DNA of 9,102 nucleotides, from contig CAZHCK010000093.1 in the NCBI GenBank assembly GCA_964530915.1, forward strand, positions 1 to 9,102, given 5' to 3'. Source of the DNA: Cloacibacterium sp964530915 (GTDB lineage: Bacteria > Bacteroidota > Bacteroidia > Flavobacteriales > Weeksellaceae). The position numbers and the translations under genes are program-made. The notes below the pieces were generated by a model. It had not been told where the DNA came from and made no database searches. It saw nothing but the letters and a program-made list of their open reading frames with translations. This document shows positions 1 through 6,358 of this stretch, piece by piece. Every line of letters begins with the position of its first letter. The first letter of the stretch is position 1.

Positions 1-43
1 TTCAACTTCATATTTTTATATAAATTACTTTTATTCTATTGGC

Positions 44-454
44 ATGGAATATAGTTTATATGAAAGCGATAGTATAAATATTTCTAAAAATGAAAAGCTA
101 TTTATAAGTAACGTCGAATTCACTCCCAAAAAAATCATTATCGATAAAGACACTCTAAATTTTGAATATGGTTGGGCTGAAAAAGGAAGAAAATTAAATC
201 ATAAAAATATTTTCAAAAAAACAGAAATCACGAATAATGTAAATTGGATAATTAAAGTAAATGGAAATTTTGATGAAAATGATTATAATTTTAATATCTA
301 TTACAAAATTCATGATACAACTGAAATAGGCGCAACTCCAATCAATAAAACAATAACTTTTACTACTGATAATAAAACTAAAGAAGAAAATATCTTTATT
401 TGTAAAGAAGGTGATTGGGAAAATTTTCAAAAAATTACTATAAAAAGAAAATAA
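44..454 (+). CDS. Hypothetical protein, possibly missing its 5' end
   Basis: I do not recognise this 136-residue protein. It is hydrophilic, rich in Asn, Lys, Ile and Thr, and has no predicted membrane segment or clear catalytic motif within the frame shown. Alternating polar and hydrophobic stretches in the second half (around residues 66-118) suggest a beta-rich fold, which is inference. The start is uncertain. The same frame has no stop codon between the left edge of the window and the ATG, so the gene may begin further left, with aromatic-rich codons (S-Y-F-Y-I-N-Y-F-Y) before this Met. Two 60-base lines counted inside the gene (181-300) have only about 17% G+C, far below the core genes here, which suggests acquired or weakly constrained DNA. 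It ends 30 bases before the DoxX-like gene with no terminator between, so read-through is possible. Confidence 0.55.
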   Translation: MEYSLYESDSINISKNEKLFISNVEFTPKKIIIDKDTLNFEYGWAEKGRKLNHKNIFKKTEITNNVNWIIKVNGNFDENDYNFNIYYKIHDTTEIGATPINKTITFTTDNKTKEENIFICKEGDWENFQKITIKRK

Positions 455-455
455 C

Positions 456-463
456 TATCTTTA
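456..463 (+). promoter_or_regulatory. Possible -7 box of the DoxX-like gene
   Basis: TATCTTTA matches the Bacteroidota -7 consensus TAnnTTTG at all but the last base and lies 21 bases before the ATG. I see no convincing TTG about 20 bases upstream. Co-transcription with the preceding gene is the alternative. Confidence 0.3.
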
Positions 464-484
464 CTTCACATCAAATTAAATTAT

Positions 485-856
485 ATGAAAACAGTTTACA
501 ACATTTTATGCATTCTCTTCGGAGTGGGAATGATTATTTTTGGAGCAAATAAATTTTTTAACTTTATGCCAGCGCCAAAACTAACCCCAGAACAACTAGA
601 AATGTTCGGTGCTTTTAGCAAAATTGGTTGGTTAATGCCTCTCGTTGCAATTACAGAAATTCTAGGAGGACTTTTAGTATTACTTCCAAAAACAAGAGCA
701 GTTGGCGCATTAGTTATGTTACCAATTATTATTGGAATTTTAGCACATCATTTTCACCATGATCCTCCCGGGATTGTTCCAGGATTGGTTTTCGCGGTGA
801 TTTTACTTTGGATTTTGTGGGAAAACAGAAAAAAATACAGTCAATTGATGAACTGA
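485..856 (+). CDS. DoxX-like small integral membrane protein
   Basis: This 123-residue protein has four hydrophobic helices, at roughly residues 5-24, 48-67, 72-90 and 98-112, which is the size and layout of the DoxX/DoxD-like superfamily. The first helix ends with the family-typical I-I-F-G-A-N-K-F pattern. The second contains the G-G-L-L-V-L-L-P run common in these proteins. A His-rich loop (H-H-F-H-H-D, residues 88-93) follows helix 3. The physiological role of small DoxX-like proteins is mostly unknown. Some relatives act in membrane redox or thiosulfate:quinone chemistry, but nothing here shows that activity. The ATG is the only sensible start, since it directly precedes the first helix. 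The gene ends just before a hairpin terminator and converges with the MFS gene on the other strand. Confidence 0.8.
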   Translation: MKTVYNILCILFGVGMIIFGANKFFNFMPAPKLTPEQLEMFGAFSKIGWLMPLVAITEILGGLLVLLPKTRAVGALVMLPIIIGILAHHFHHDPPGIVPGLVFAVILLWILWENRKKYSQLMN

Positions 857-862
857 TATTCT

Positions 863-889
863 AAAGCTCAATTTTTATTGAGCTTTTTT
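863..889 (+). terminator. Intrinsic terminator of the DoxX-like gene
   Basis: A 10-bp perfect stem, AAAGCTCAAT / ATTGAGCTTT (863-872 and 877-886) with a 4-base loop, runs into TTTTTT on the + strand. The opposite strand lacks a comparable T run after the stem. The stop codon and last codons of the convergent MFS gene lie inside the hairpin, so the two genes end on the same element. Confidence 0.85.
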
Positions 890-2110
890 ATTTTTCACAA
901 AAAACGATAACCCAATTCCCAAAGCTATTAAAACCAAAGCTACTTTATAGGCATATAATCCTGCATCTTCAGAGAAATGGTCTTTCATATAAGCGGTGAT
1001 TTGTGGTCCTAGAATTCCGCCAACTCCCCAAGCTGTAAGTGCTGCTCCGTAAACAATCGGCATCAGTTTTGTTCCAAAAAAATCTTTGATTAAAGATGGT
1101 AAAACGCCGAAACCACCTCCATAATTAAGTAAAATAAAACAAACACCCACAGAAAATAGAACAGGAGATTTAATAAAAATCAATGAAGCAAAAACGCCCA
1201 TTTCTATCAAAAGTAATAATCTGAAAGTGGTAACTCTTCCTAATTTATCTGAAATACTTCCCCAGAAAAACCTGCCTAAACCATTGAATAATGCACTAAT
1301 TGCAATTAAAGTGGCTCCACTTTTTTCTAGCGTTGTTGTGTCTATATTTACGTTTTCTGCTTTCAATAAATCTTGTAATAAAGGAGATTGAAACGATATA
1401 AAAATCATTCCTGCAACTACATTAAACATGAAAATCAACCAAATGAAAATAAAATTTGGAGAGAGAATTTCTTTGGTAGCATTTAATTTTTCGGCTGAAA
1501 TTTCTGTAGTTTTCTCTTCTGTTGGTAAATTCAGAAAATTAGCAAAAAACGGTAATAGCACCAAAAGAGTAACCCCAATTGCAAGGAAAGTTTTGGCTAA
1601 ATCTTTTTCAAAATATTCTAAAAAAATCGGTGCGAGAAGTTTTGACATGAGTAATGCACCCAATCCAAATCCCATCACCACCATTCCAGTAACCAAACCT
1701 TGCTTATCTGGAAACCATTTAGAAACTGTAGCAACTGGTGTTACATAAGCCAAACCTAAACCAATTCCGCCTACAATTCCATACCCGAAATACAGCAACC
1801 ATAAACTTTCGTTTTGTAAAGCGAAATAAGATATGATATAACCAAAAGCGTAGAGAAAAGCTCCTATTAACGCTAATTTTCTCGGCCCAAATTTCTGTAA
1901 ATTTTGTCCGCCCCAACTTGCAGTGACGCCCAACATAAAAATGGCTAAACTAAATGCCCAAGCTGTTTCTGAATTGCTCCAACCAAAAGTTTCGGAGACG
2001 GTTTTCTGAAAAAAACTCCACGCGTAAACTGTTCCTAAACACAGATGCACTAAGGTCGCCATCACGGCAATAAACCATCTTTTTCCCGAATTCTGCATAG
2101 CACTTTTCAT
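875..2110 (-). CDS. MFS transporter, oxalate/formate antiporter (OFA) family
   Basis: This 411-residue protein has about twelve hydrophobic segments in two halves, joined by a charged central loop (about residues 196-217). Features typical of the OFA branch of the major facilitator superfamily are visible. They are an L-G-T-V-Y-A-W-S-F-F first helix (25-34), G-P-R-K (75-78) after helix 2, the Gly-rich helix 4 with Y-V-T-P-V-A-T-V followed by S-K-W-F-P-D-K-Q-G-L (122-139), and N-G-L-G-R-F-F-W-G with S-D-K-L-G-R (276-292) in the second half. Family members move small carboxylates such as oxalate/formate or pyruvate, but the substrate here cannot be read from the sequence. The first ATG is used because a good -7 box sits 16 bases ahead. 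A second Met at residue 5 is possible. The last codons overlap the terminator of the convergent DoxX-like gene. Confidence 0.88.
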   Translation of the reverse strand: MKSAMQNSGKRWFIAVMATLVHLCLGTVYAWSFFQKTVSETFGWSNSETAWAFSLAIFMLGVTASWGGQNLQKFGPRKLALIGAFLYAFGYIISYFALQNESLWLLYFGYGIVGGIGLGLAYVTPVATVSKWFPDKQGLVTGMVVMGFGLGALLMSKLLAPIFLEYFEKDLAKTFLAIGVTLLVLLPFFANFLNLPTEEKTTEISAEKLNATKEILSPNFIFIWLIFMFNVVAGMIFISFQSPLLQDLLKAENVNIDTTTLEKSGATLIAISALFNGLGRFFWGSISDKLGRVTTFRLLLLIEMGVFASLIFIKSPVLFSVGVCFILLNYGGGFGVLPSLIKDFFGTKLMPIVYGAALTAWGVGGILGPQITAYMKDHFSEDAGLYAYKVALVLIALGIGLSFFVKNKKAQ

Positions 2111-2126
2111 ATATAATTTGACGATG

Positions 2127-2134
2127 CAAAATTA
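2127..2134 (-). promoter_or_regulatory. -7 promoter box of the MFS transporter gene
   Basis: On the - strand TAATTTTG is a full match to the Bacteroidota -7 consensus TAnnTTTG, 16 bases before the start codon, giving a leader of roughly ten bases. No clear TTG element sits about 20 bases further up. It suggests the transporter is transcribed separately from the DUF4407 gene upstream. Confidence 0.5.
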
Positions 2135-2193
2135 TCACTTGAAAAAACTTCCAGAAATTTTATGCGGCTGAATTATCGCAGGTTTTCGAAATT

Positions 2194-3285
2194 TTATTTT
2201 CCCAGATTATTTTTGAAATCCTCTATTCTAAAATCTGTAGCAGCGTTTCCTTTTTCAATTTTTTCTTTAGAATACAGTCGATAATCGTTTTCGGTTTTGT
2301 CTAGAAAATAATCATAAGGTCCAACAGAGGAAATTAATTTTACCAAAACAGGCGAAATTTCTAGCGTAATAAACATCATCATAATGAAAAATGATGCAAG
2401 AGCCATGATAGAATTAGTGTCTCCCAATTCAGAAAGCGCTTGTAATCTCGCAGCAAAACCATCAAATTTATTTTCTGCTTGTTCAGAATTTTTCTGTTCG
2501 GTTTGTAGATTTTGATACACTCCAGAAATTTGAGAATCCAAATATTTTAATCTCGGCTCCATTTGTTTTTGGTAATTTTCTAAATCTTTTCTGCGCTGTT
2601 CTTTCAGTTCAGATTTTCTTTTAGCATTCGTTCCAAAGCCTACTTTTCCTGAAGTTAAACCTGTTTTAGTTCCTAGAATTTCTTTTTCTAATTCCACCGC
2701 AGCAGAATCGTAAGAAGCTTGATAAGTGGCAATTTGTTTCTGAATCTTCTGTTTTTCTTCTGCAAAAGGACCAGATTGTTGCAAAATTCTACCATTCATG
2801 GTTTTCTGCAATTCGGTTTTATTTCTTTGAATAATGGTATTGAGTTGTTTATTGACTTCTTTTTCAAAAATTTTCAATTCCAAAGGTTTTGAAATCACAA
2901 TTCCGAGAAACGTTGCCAAAATCAAACGCGGAACAGCCATGAAAAATTGATTCCAAAAACTACCCGTTTTTTTAATGGAAGAAACAATGTATCTGTCTAA
3001 ATTAAAAATCATGAGTCCCCATAAAATTCCAAATCCTGCGGAAATCCAAACATCTTCGAAAACCGTAAACATGGCATAACTTGCAGAAAGCGTAGCAAAA
3101 ACGGCAGTAAAAAGTACAATTCCGCCAATTCCTGCGTATTTATTCCATTCGCTGGGCGATTTTTGTAAAATATGAATATTAGAACCAGAACACATCATCA
3201 GAAATTTCTGAAATCCGTTCATCTGGTGATACATTCCACTTTTAGTAGGAATATTTTTATCGGGAGTTTGCTTTTTATTTTCCAT
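2194..3285 (-). CDS. DUF4407 family membrane protein with central coiled coil
   Basis: The 363-residue protein has the DUF4407 layout. A polar N-terminus with the C-S-G-S segment (32-35) is followed by hydrophobic helices at about 52-73 and 82-96. The family-typical N-L-D-R-Y-I-V motif comes next (95-101), and a third helix lies near 115-133. A long charged coiled-coil stretch runs from about 138 to 275, and a last hydrophobic helix lies at about 293-315 before a short polar tail. The domain is common in Bacteroidota and has no established function. The arrangement suggests a membrane-anchored protein with a large extramembrane coiled-coil segment, which is inference. The ATG chosen gives a natural polar N-terminus. 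I see no perfect promoter box upstream, and a 27-base palindrome lies between this gene and ruvC. Confidence 0.85.
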   Translation of the reverse strand: MENKKQTPDKNIPTKSGMYHQMNGFQKFLMMCSGSNIHILQKSPSEWNKYAGIGGIVLFTAVFATLSASYAMFTVFEDVWISAGFGILWGLMIFNLDRYIVSSIKKTGSFWNQFFMAVPRLILATFLGIVISKPLELKIFEKEVNKQLNTIIQRNKTELQKTMNGRILQQSGPFAEEKQKIQKQIATYQASYDSAAVELEKEILGTKTGLTSGKVGFGTNAKRKSELKEQRRKDLENYQKQMEPRLKYLDSQISGVYQNLQTEQKNSEQAENKFDGFAARLQALSELGDTNSIMALASFFIMMMFITLEISPVLVKLISSVGPYDYFLDKTENDYRLYSKEKIEKGNAATDFRIEDFKNNLGK

Positions 3286-3356
3286 AGGGATATTTTTTGA
3301 TTGGTCGAATAATAACGCAACAATGTTACGAATAGTATTAGGTTTTACACAGTAAA

Positions 3357-3383
3357 ATACTTGTAAAATGATTTTACAAGTAT
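3357..3383. repeat. Near-perfect 27-base palindrome between ruvC and the DUF4407 gene
   Basis: Arms ATACTTGTAAAAT and ATTTTACAAGTAT (13 bp each) surround one central base. The half-site ATTTTACAAG recurs at 3415-3424, and a smaller inverted pair TTTTAC/GTAAAA lies at 3343-3357. It sits about 60 bases after the ruvC stop and about 70 bases before the DUF4407 start. On the - strand the stem is followed by only three T residues, so it is a poor intrinsic terminator. An operator-like site is an alternative. Function is unproven. Confidence 0.6.
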
Positions 3384-3441
3384 AAAATATTGAATTACAA
3401 TAAACTAAAATTAAATTTTACAAGATTTAGAACTCTGAAAA

Positions 3442-3996
3442 TTACTTAATTCTATCAGGATTTTGTTTTAAAAAACTTGCCCAACCCGTGTAATTTTTAT
3501 CATTTTCAGGTTTTCCTAAATTGAAACTGTGACAAACTGCCACCGCTAAACCATCAGAAGCATCTAGATATTTGGTAGGAAATTCTTTCATCGCAAGAAG
3601 ATTTTGTAACATCCCCGCAACTTGTTCTTTACTAGCGTTTCCGTTTCCAGTAATCGCCATTTTCACTTTTTTGGGAGAATATTCGGTGATGGGAATATCA
3701 CGGTGAAGACTTGCAGCCATTGCTACACCTTGAGCTCGCCCTAATTTAAGCATAGATTGTACATTTTTCCCGAAAAATGGAGCTTCTAGCGCAACTTCGT
3801 CTGGATGAAATTCATCAATTAGGGCTAATGTTTTGTCAAAAATCCTTTTGAGTTTCGTTTCATGATTAGGTTCTTTTTTCATGACCAATTCTTCGATGGC
3901 GATGAGTTTCATTTTTCCTTTATGAACAGAAATAATCCCGAAACCCATTACAGAAGTTCCCGGGTCGATTCCCAAAATGATTTTTTCGGCTTGCAT
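3442..3996 (-). CDS. ruvC: Crossover junction endodeoxyribonuclease RuvC
   Basis: RuvC is the Holliday junction resolvase of recombinational repair. It works as a dimer with the RuvAB branch-migration motor and makes paired nicks in the cytoplasm. All four acidic catalytic positions are visible: Asp11 in L-G-I-D-P-G-T, Glu71 in A-L-E-A-P-F-F-G, and Asp145 and Asp148 in L-D-A-S-D-G-L-A-V-A-V-C-H. The conserved stretch K-N-V-Q-S-M-L-K-L-G-R-A-Q-G (77-90) matches the family. The 184-residue length is normal, with a short C-terminal tail after the last catalytic motif as in other Bacteroidota. The start is firm, because E-K-I-I-L-G-I-D-P-G directly follows the initial residues and a -7 box lies only 4 bases upstream. 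No ruvA or ruvB is in the window. The upstream neighbour on the same strand is the kinase-like gene, 37 bases away. Confidence 0.97.
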   Translation of the reverse strand: MQAEKIILGIDPGTSVMGFGIISVHKGKMKLIAIEELVMKKEPNHETKLKRIFDKTLALIDEFHPDEVALEAPFFGKNVQSMLKLGRAQGVAMAASLHRDIPITEYSPKKVKMAITGNGNASKEQVAGMLQNLLAMKEFPTKYLDASDGLAVAVCHSFNLGKPENDKNYTGWASFLKQNPDRIK

Positions 3997-4000
3997 AAGG

Positions 4001-4008
4001 CAAATGTA
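4001..4008 (-). promoter_or_regulatory. -7 promoter box of ruvC, predicting a leaderless mRNA
   Basis: TACATTTG on the - strand fits TAnnTTTG exactly and ends only 4 bases before the ruvC ATG. At usual spacing, transcription would begin at or next to the start codon. The -33 position, 20 bases further up, reads TTA rather than TTG. The box lies in the 37-base gap after the kinase-like gene, so ruvC could be expressed both alone and by read-through. Confidence 0.5.
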
Positions 4009-4033
4009 GAGATTTTTTTCTTTAGAAATAAAG

Positions 4034-5083
4034 CTATCTCACGTTAGAATTTTTATAATTTCTAATCACGAAATTGAGTCCAGTTTCTAGAATTTCGCCC
4101 ATAGATTCACATTTTTTAAACTGAACGCTATAGGTAAGTTTGTGCAAACCTGCTTTCAATTCTTCTACATGTTCTGGTTTAGAAATCTCATCTCTTTTCA
4201 TAATTTCTAACAAATGAGGCAATCTTCCGTCTGTACTGGCGCGTTTTGCAATGGCAGAACGAACTTCTTTTCGGTATTGTTCGATGGAATTAGGTTTAAG
4301 TCTGTCATAAACCATTTCTACCATTTTTTTATTTTCTTTGAAATATTGAGGCAAATAAATTTTGAGATTTCCTTCGTAACACTGCTGGTCAAAATCAATC
4401 GGACGAATTCTATACACCACTTGGTCGAAATCATGCGTAGGAATCACCACGTAATTGTAAGAACGCATATCTCCGAGTAAACCGATGAGGCATCTTTCGT
4501 TAAATTTCACAAATTCTTTGGCGATTTGAGCTTTTTCTTGAGGTGAACATTGGTCTAAGTGCTGCTCTATAAAAACATCTCCAGGAATTCCTAAAATATG
4601 TTCTTCGATTAAAGTGTCTTTGTACAAAAGGAAATTAATACGATTTGGCGAAAGAATTTCTTCTAGTTCCAGACCATAAATCCTAGAAGCATCTGCTTTC
4701 TTAATGTAAAAATTGGTGTAATTATCATTCAAAATATTTCTTACTCTAATTCTGAATGGTTTAGAATTCCCAAACGTACAAAAATGAATAGAATCTACTT
4801 TCAAAAAAGGGAGTACATCTACATCTCCATCAGAATGTAAAAGCGTGTAAATTTTGTTGAGATTGGCTTCGATTTCGGCGTGTTCAAATTCAGGGTAATA
4901 AACATTGAGCCAAAGTGTGTCCTTGCCATCTTTATCATGAACGGGCATATAATCTGAAAAACGCAATAAATCATCGTAATAAAATCTGATATTGGTAAGT
5001 CGATGATTTTTTTCCAGATAATCCATTAATTCTGGATTTACGGGATACATTGGTTTTCTGAATTCTATTTTTACGTCTTTCAT
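4034..5083 (-). CDS. Uncharacterised protein with kinase-like landmarks
   Basis: I do not recognise a named family for this 349-residue soluble protein. It shows an ordered set of features resembling protein-kinase/APH-like folds. A beta-strand with paired lysines (F-Y-I-K-K, 125-129) is followed by a helix with acidic residues (L-E-L-E-E-I-L, 138-144) and a possible hinge (D-V-F-I-E-Q-H-L, 169-176). Next comes G-D-M-R-S-Y-N-Y-V-V (204-213), in which Asp205 and Asn210 have the five-residue spacing of the catalytic loop. About 20 residues later R-P-I-D-F-D-Q (227-233) lies where a DFG-type metal-binding Asp would be. A Gly-rich loop is not evident, so it could be a divergent kinase, a pseudokinase or an unrelated fold. 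AGGAGG touches the ATG directly, too close for a normal Shine-Dalgarno. ruvC follows after 37 bases. Confidence 0.8.
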   Translation of the reverse strand: MKDVKIEFRKPMYPVNPELMDYLEKNHRLTNIRFYYDDLLRFSDYMPVHDKDGKDTLWLNVYYPEFEHAEIEANLNKIYTLLHSDGDVDVLPFLKVDSIHFCTFGNSKPFRIRVRNILNDNYTNFYIKKADASRIYGLELEEILSPNRINFLLYKDTLIEEHILGIPGDVFIEQHLDQCSPQEKAQIAKEFVKFNERCLIGLLGDMRSYNYVVIPTHDFDQVVYRIRPIDFDQQCYEGNLKIYLPQYFKENKKMVEMVYDRLKPNSIEQYRKEVRSAIAKRASTDGRLPHLLEIMKRDEISKPEHVEELKAGLHKLTYSVQFKKCESMGEILETGLNFVIRNYKNSNVR

Positions 5084-5102
5084 CCTCCTGAATTTGTCTT
5101 TT

Positions 5103-5110
5103 CAAAGATA
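5103..5110 (-). promoter_or_regulatory. -7 promoter box of the kinase-like gene
   Basis: TATCTTTG on the - strand matches TAnnTTTG fully and lies 19 bases before the start codon at 5083. The -33 region shows no clear TTG. The upstream desaturase terminator separates this promoter from the gene before it. Confidence 0.55.
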
Positions 5111-5145
5111 CAAAATCTTTTGCAGGGCTTTTCTTTAACCTCAAC

Positions 5146-5174
5146 AAAAAACCTCCAAGGAATTCTTGAAGGTT
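5146..5174 (-). terminator. Intrinsic terminator of the desaturase gene
   Basis: On the - strand AACCTTCAAG pairs with CTTGGAGGTT (10 bp, one T-G wobble) around a 5-base AATTC loop, then runs into TTTTTT. It lies 21 bases after the desaturase stop codon. Confidence 0.85.
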
Positions 5175-5195
5175 AATATATTTTGTAATGTATTT

Positions 5196-6251
5196 TTAAG
5201 CTTTTACAGGAATGGTTTTCAGCTGTCTGAAAGTAATCATTCTGTAATTTTCTTCGTCCCAAAGTGTATAAAAAGCATATTTAATACTGCTTAATAACGT
5301 AATAGTCGTTACATATTTTTGGAAAATAGGATTCTCCTTGCTGCATTTTTCTAATTTATAGAAAGGAACTTTCGGAGCCAAATGGTGAATGTGGTGATAC
5401 CCAATATTTCCTGTGAAAAAGTTGAAAATTTTTGGCAATTTATAATAAGAACTTCCTTTAATTGCTGCTAAAAGATATTGCCAATCTTCTTTCCATGCTT
5501 TATAATTGGGGTCGTGCTGATGTTGCATATAAAAAAACCAAATTGCTGTAAAAGCAAACGTGATAAGGATAGGAATATATAAAAGTGCTAATTTTTTGAA
5601 TCCTTCAATAAGGTCAAAAGTCGGCAAACTTAAAATTACTCCTAAAATAGCAAAAAATCCTAATAAGTATAAATTGGTTCTCAACAGCGTTAAACGTTCT
5701 TTTTCCCAACCTTTAAATTTGATAAAAGGAATTCTGTTGTGAATAAAAATATAGTAAATAGGCCCTAAAACAAACATTACAGGAACCGAACGGTAAATTC
5801 TGTATTTAATCTTTCCCCAATTAGAAAGTTCGTTGTATTCTCTCACCGTCAACAATGTAACATCTCCGATGGTTCTGGTGTCTAACTGTCCTTGATGTGC
5901 GTGATGATGATTATGAGAACGTGCCCAATATTTGTAAGGAATACACGTCATCAAACTCATTAGAAATCCTGTTCTATCATTTTTAGTTCTATCTGGAAAA
6001 AAAGATTGATGCCCGCAATCATGCTGAATAATAAAAATTCTAGTTAAAAATAAACCAGCCAAAAAACAAATAGCAATGGCTCCCCAAATCTGAAATTCAT
6101 ACACAATTGCAGCCGCCACAAAAAGCAAACCGAAAGGTAAAACCGTTTTCCAGACTTCTTTTCTGGCAAGTTTCACTTCTGGAGTTGCATAAGGTTTTAT
6201 GATTTCTTTCCAGTTTTTAAGGTCTTCAATAATTCTTTCTTCAGTTTTCAT
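5196..6251 (-). CDS. Membrane fatty acid desaturase (delta-12/DesA-like)
   Basis: The protein is 351 residues long and has the three histidine clusters of membrane di-iron desaturases. They are H-D-C-G-H (77-81), H-N-H-H-H-A-H (113-119) and H-H-I-H-H (286-290). There is also an M-Q-H-Q-H-D segment (242-247) after the last hydrophobic pair. Hydrophobic stretches at about 37-50, 56-75, 155-170, 193-210 and 221-240 would hold the active site at the cytoplasmic face. These enzymes insert a cis double bond into lipid acyl chains using O2 and an electron donor such as ferredoxin, and they usually adjust membrane fluidity. The box order and spacing resemble the acyl-lipid delta-12 group, but regiospecificity cannot be read from the sequence. 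The start codon follows a strong promoter by 22 bases, and the gene has its own terminator, so it is probably a single-gene unit. Confidence 0.93.
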   Translation of the reverse strand: MKTEERIIEDLKNWKEIIKPYATPEVKLARKEVWKTVLPFGLLFVAAAIVYEFQIWGAIAICFLAGLFLTRIFIIQHDCGHQSFFPDRTKNDRTGFLMSLMTCIPYKYWARSHNHHHAHQGQLDTRTIGDVTLLTVREYNELSNWGKIKYRIYRSVPVMFVLGPIYYIFIHNRIPFIKFKGWEKERLTLLRTNLYLLGFFAILGVILSLPTFDLIEGFKKLALLYIPILITFAFTAIWFFYMQHQHDPNYKAWKEDWQYLLAAIKGSSYYKLPKIFNFFTGNIGYHHIHHLAPKVPFYKLEKCSKENPIFQKYVTTITLLSSIKYAFYTLWDEENYRMITFRQLKTIPVKA

Positions 6252-6273
6252 TAATTTGATTATATATTAAAAG

Positions 6274-6306
6274 CAAAGATATTATTCTATGAATAATAAT
6301 TGCAAA
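6274..6306 (-). promoter_or_regulatory. Bacteroidota-type promoter of the desaturase gene
   Basis: On the - strand a TTTG element (6303-6306) is followed after 21 bases by TATCTTTG (6274-6281), a full match to the TTTG / TAnnTTTG pair. It leaves a leader of roughly 15 bases before the ATG at 6251. It is back to back with the promoter region of the lactamase-fold gene, whose start is about 50 bases away on the + strand. Confidence 0.75.
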
Positions 6307-6335
6307 AATTTCTAAGTATTTAACGTAATATTCTT

Positions 6336-6343
6336 TAAATTCG
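6336..6343 (+). promoter_or_regulatory. Possible -7 box of the lactamase-fold gene
   Basis: TAAATTCG differs from TAnnTTTG at one position and lies 15 bases before the ATG. No TTG is found at the -33 spacing, so this is a weaker call than the desaturase promoter on the other strand. Confidence 0.35.
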
Positions 6344-6358
6344 TGTAAAAATAACATC

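Noticed and set aside
194..430. Open frame on the - strand inside the first gene
   Set aside because: Its Phe/Ile-rich composition is the antisense of Lys/Asn-rich coding DNA. It has no promoter or homology cue.
1428..2138. Three open frames overlapping the MFS transporter gene in other frames
   Set aside because: The transporter frame carries clear family motifs throughout, and these shorter frames have none.
3442..3996. RuvC-like nuclease as part of a CRISPR effector
   Set aside because: Length and all motifs fit stand-alone Holliday junction resolvase. No repeat array or Cas gene is present.
3862..4480. Short + strand frames opposite ruvC and the kinase-like gene
   Set aside because: They are antisense shadows with Phe/His-rich, low-complexity translations and no start signals.
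5560..5742. A 60-residue + strand frame opposite the desaturase
   Set aside because: It lies wholly inside a gene with all three histidine boxes intact.
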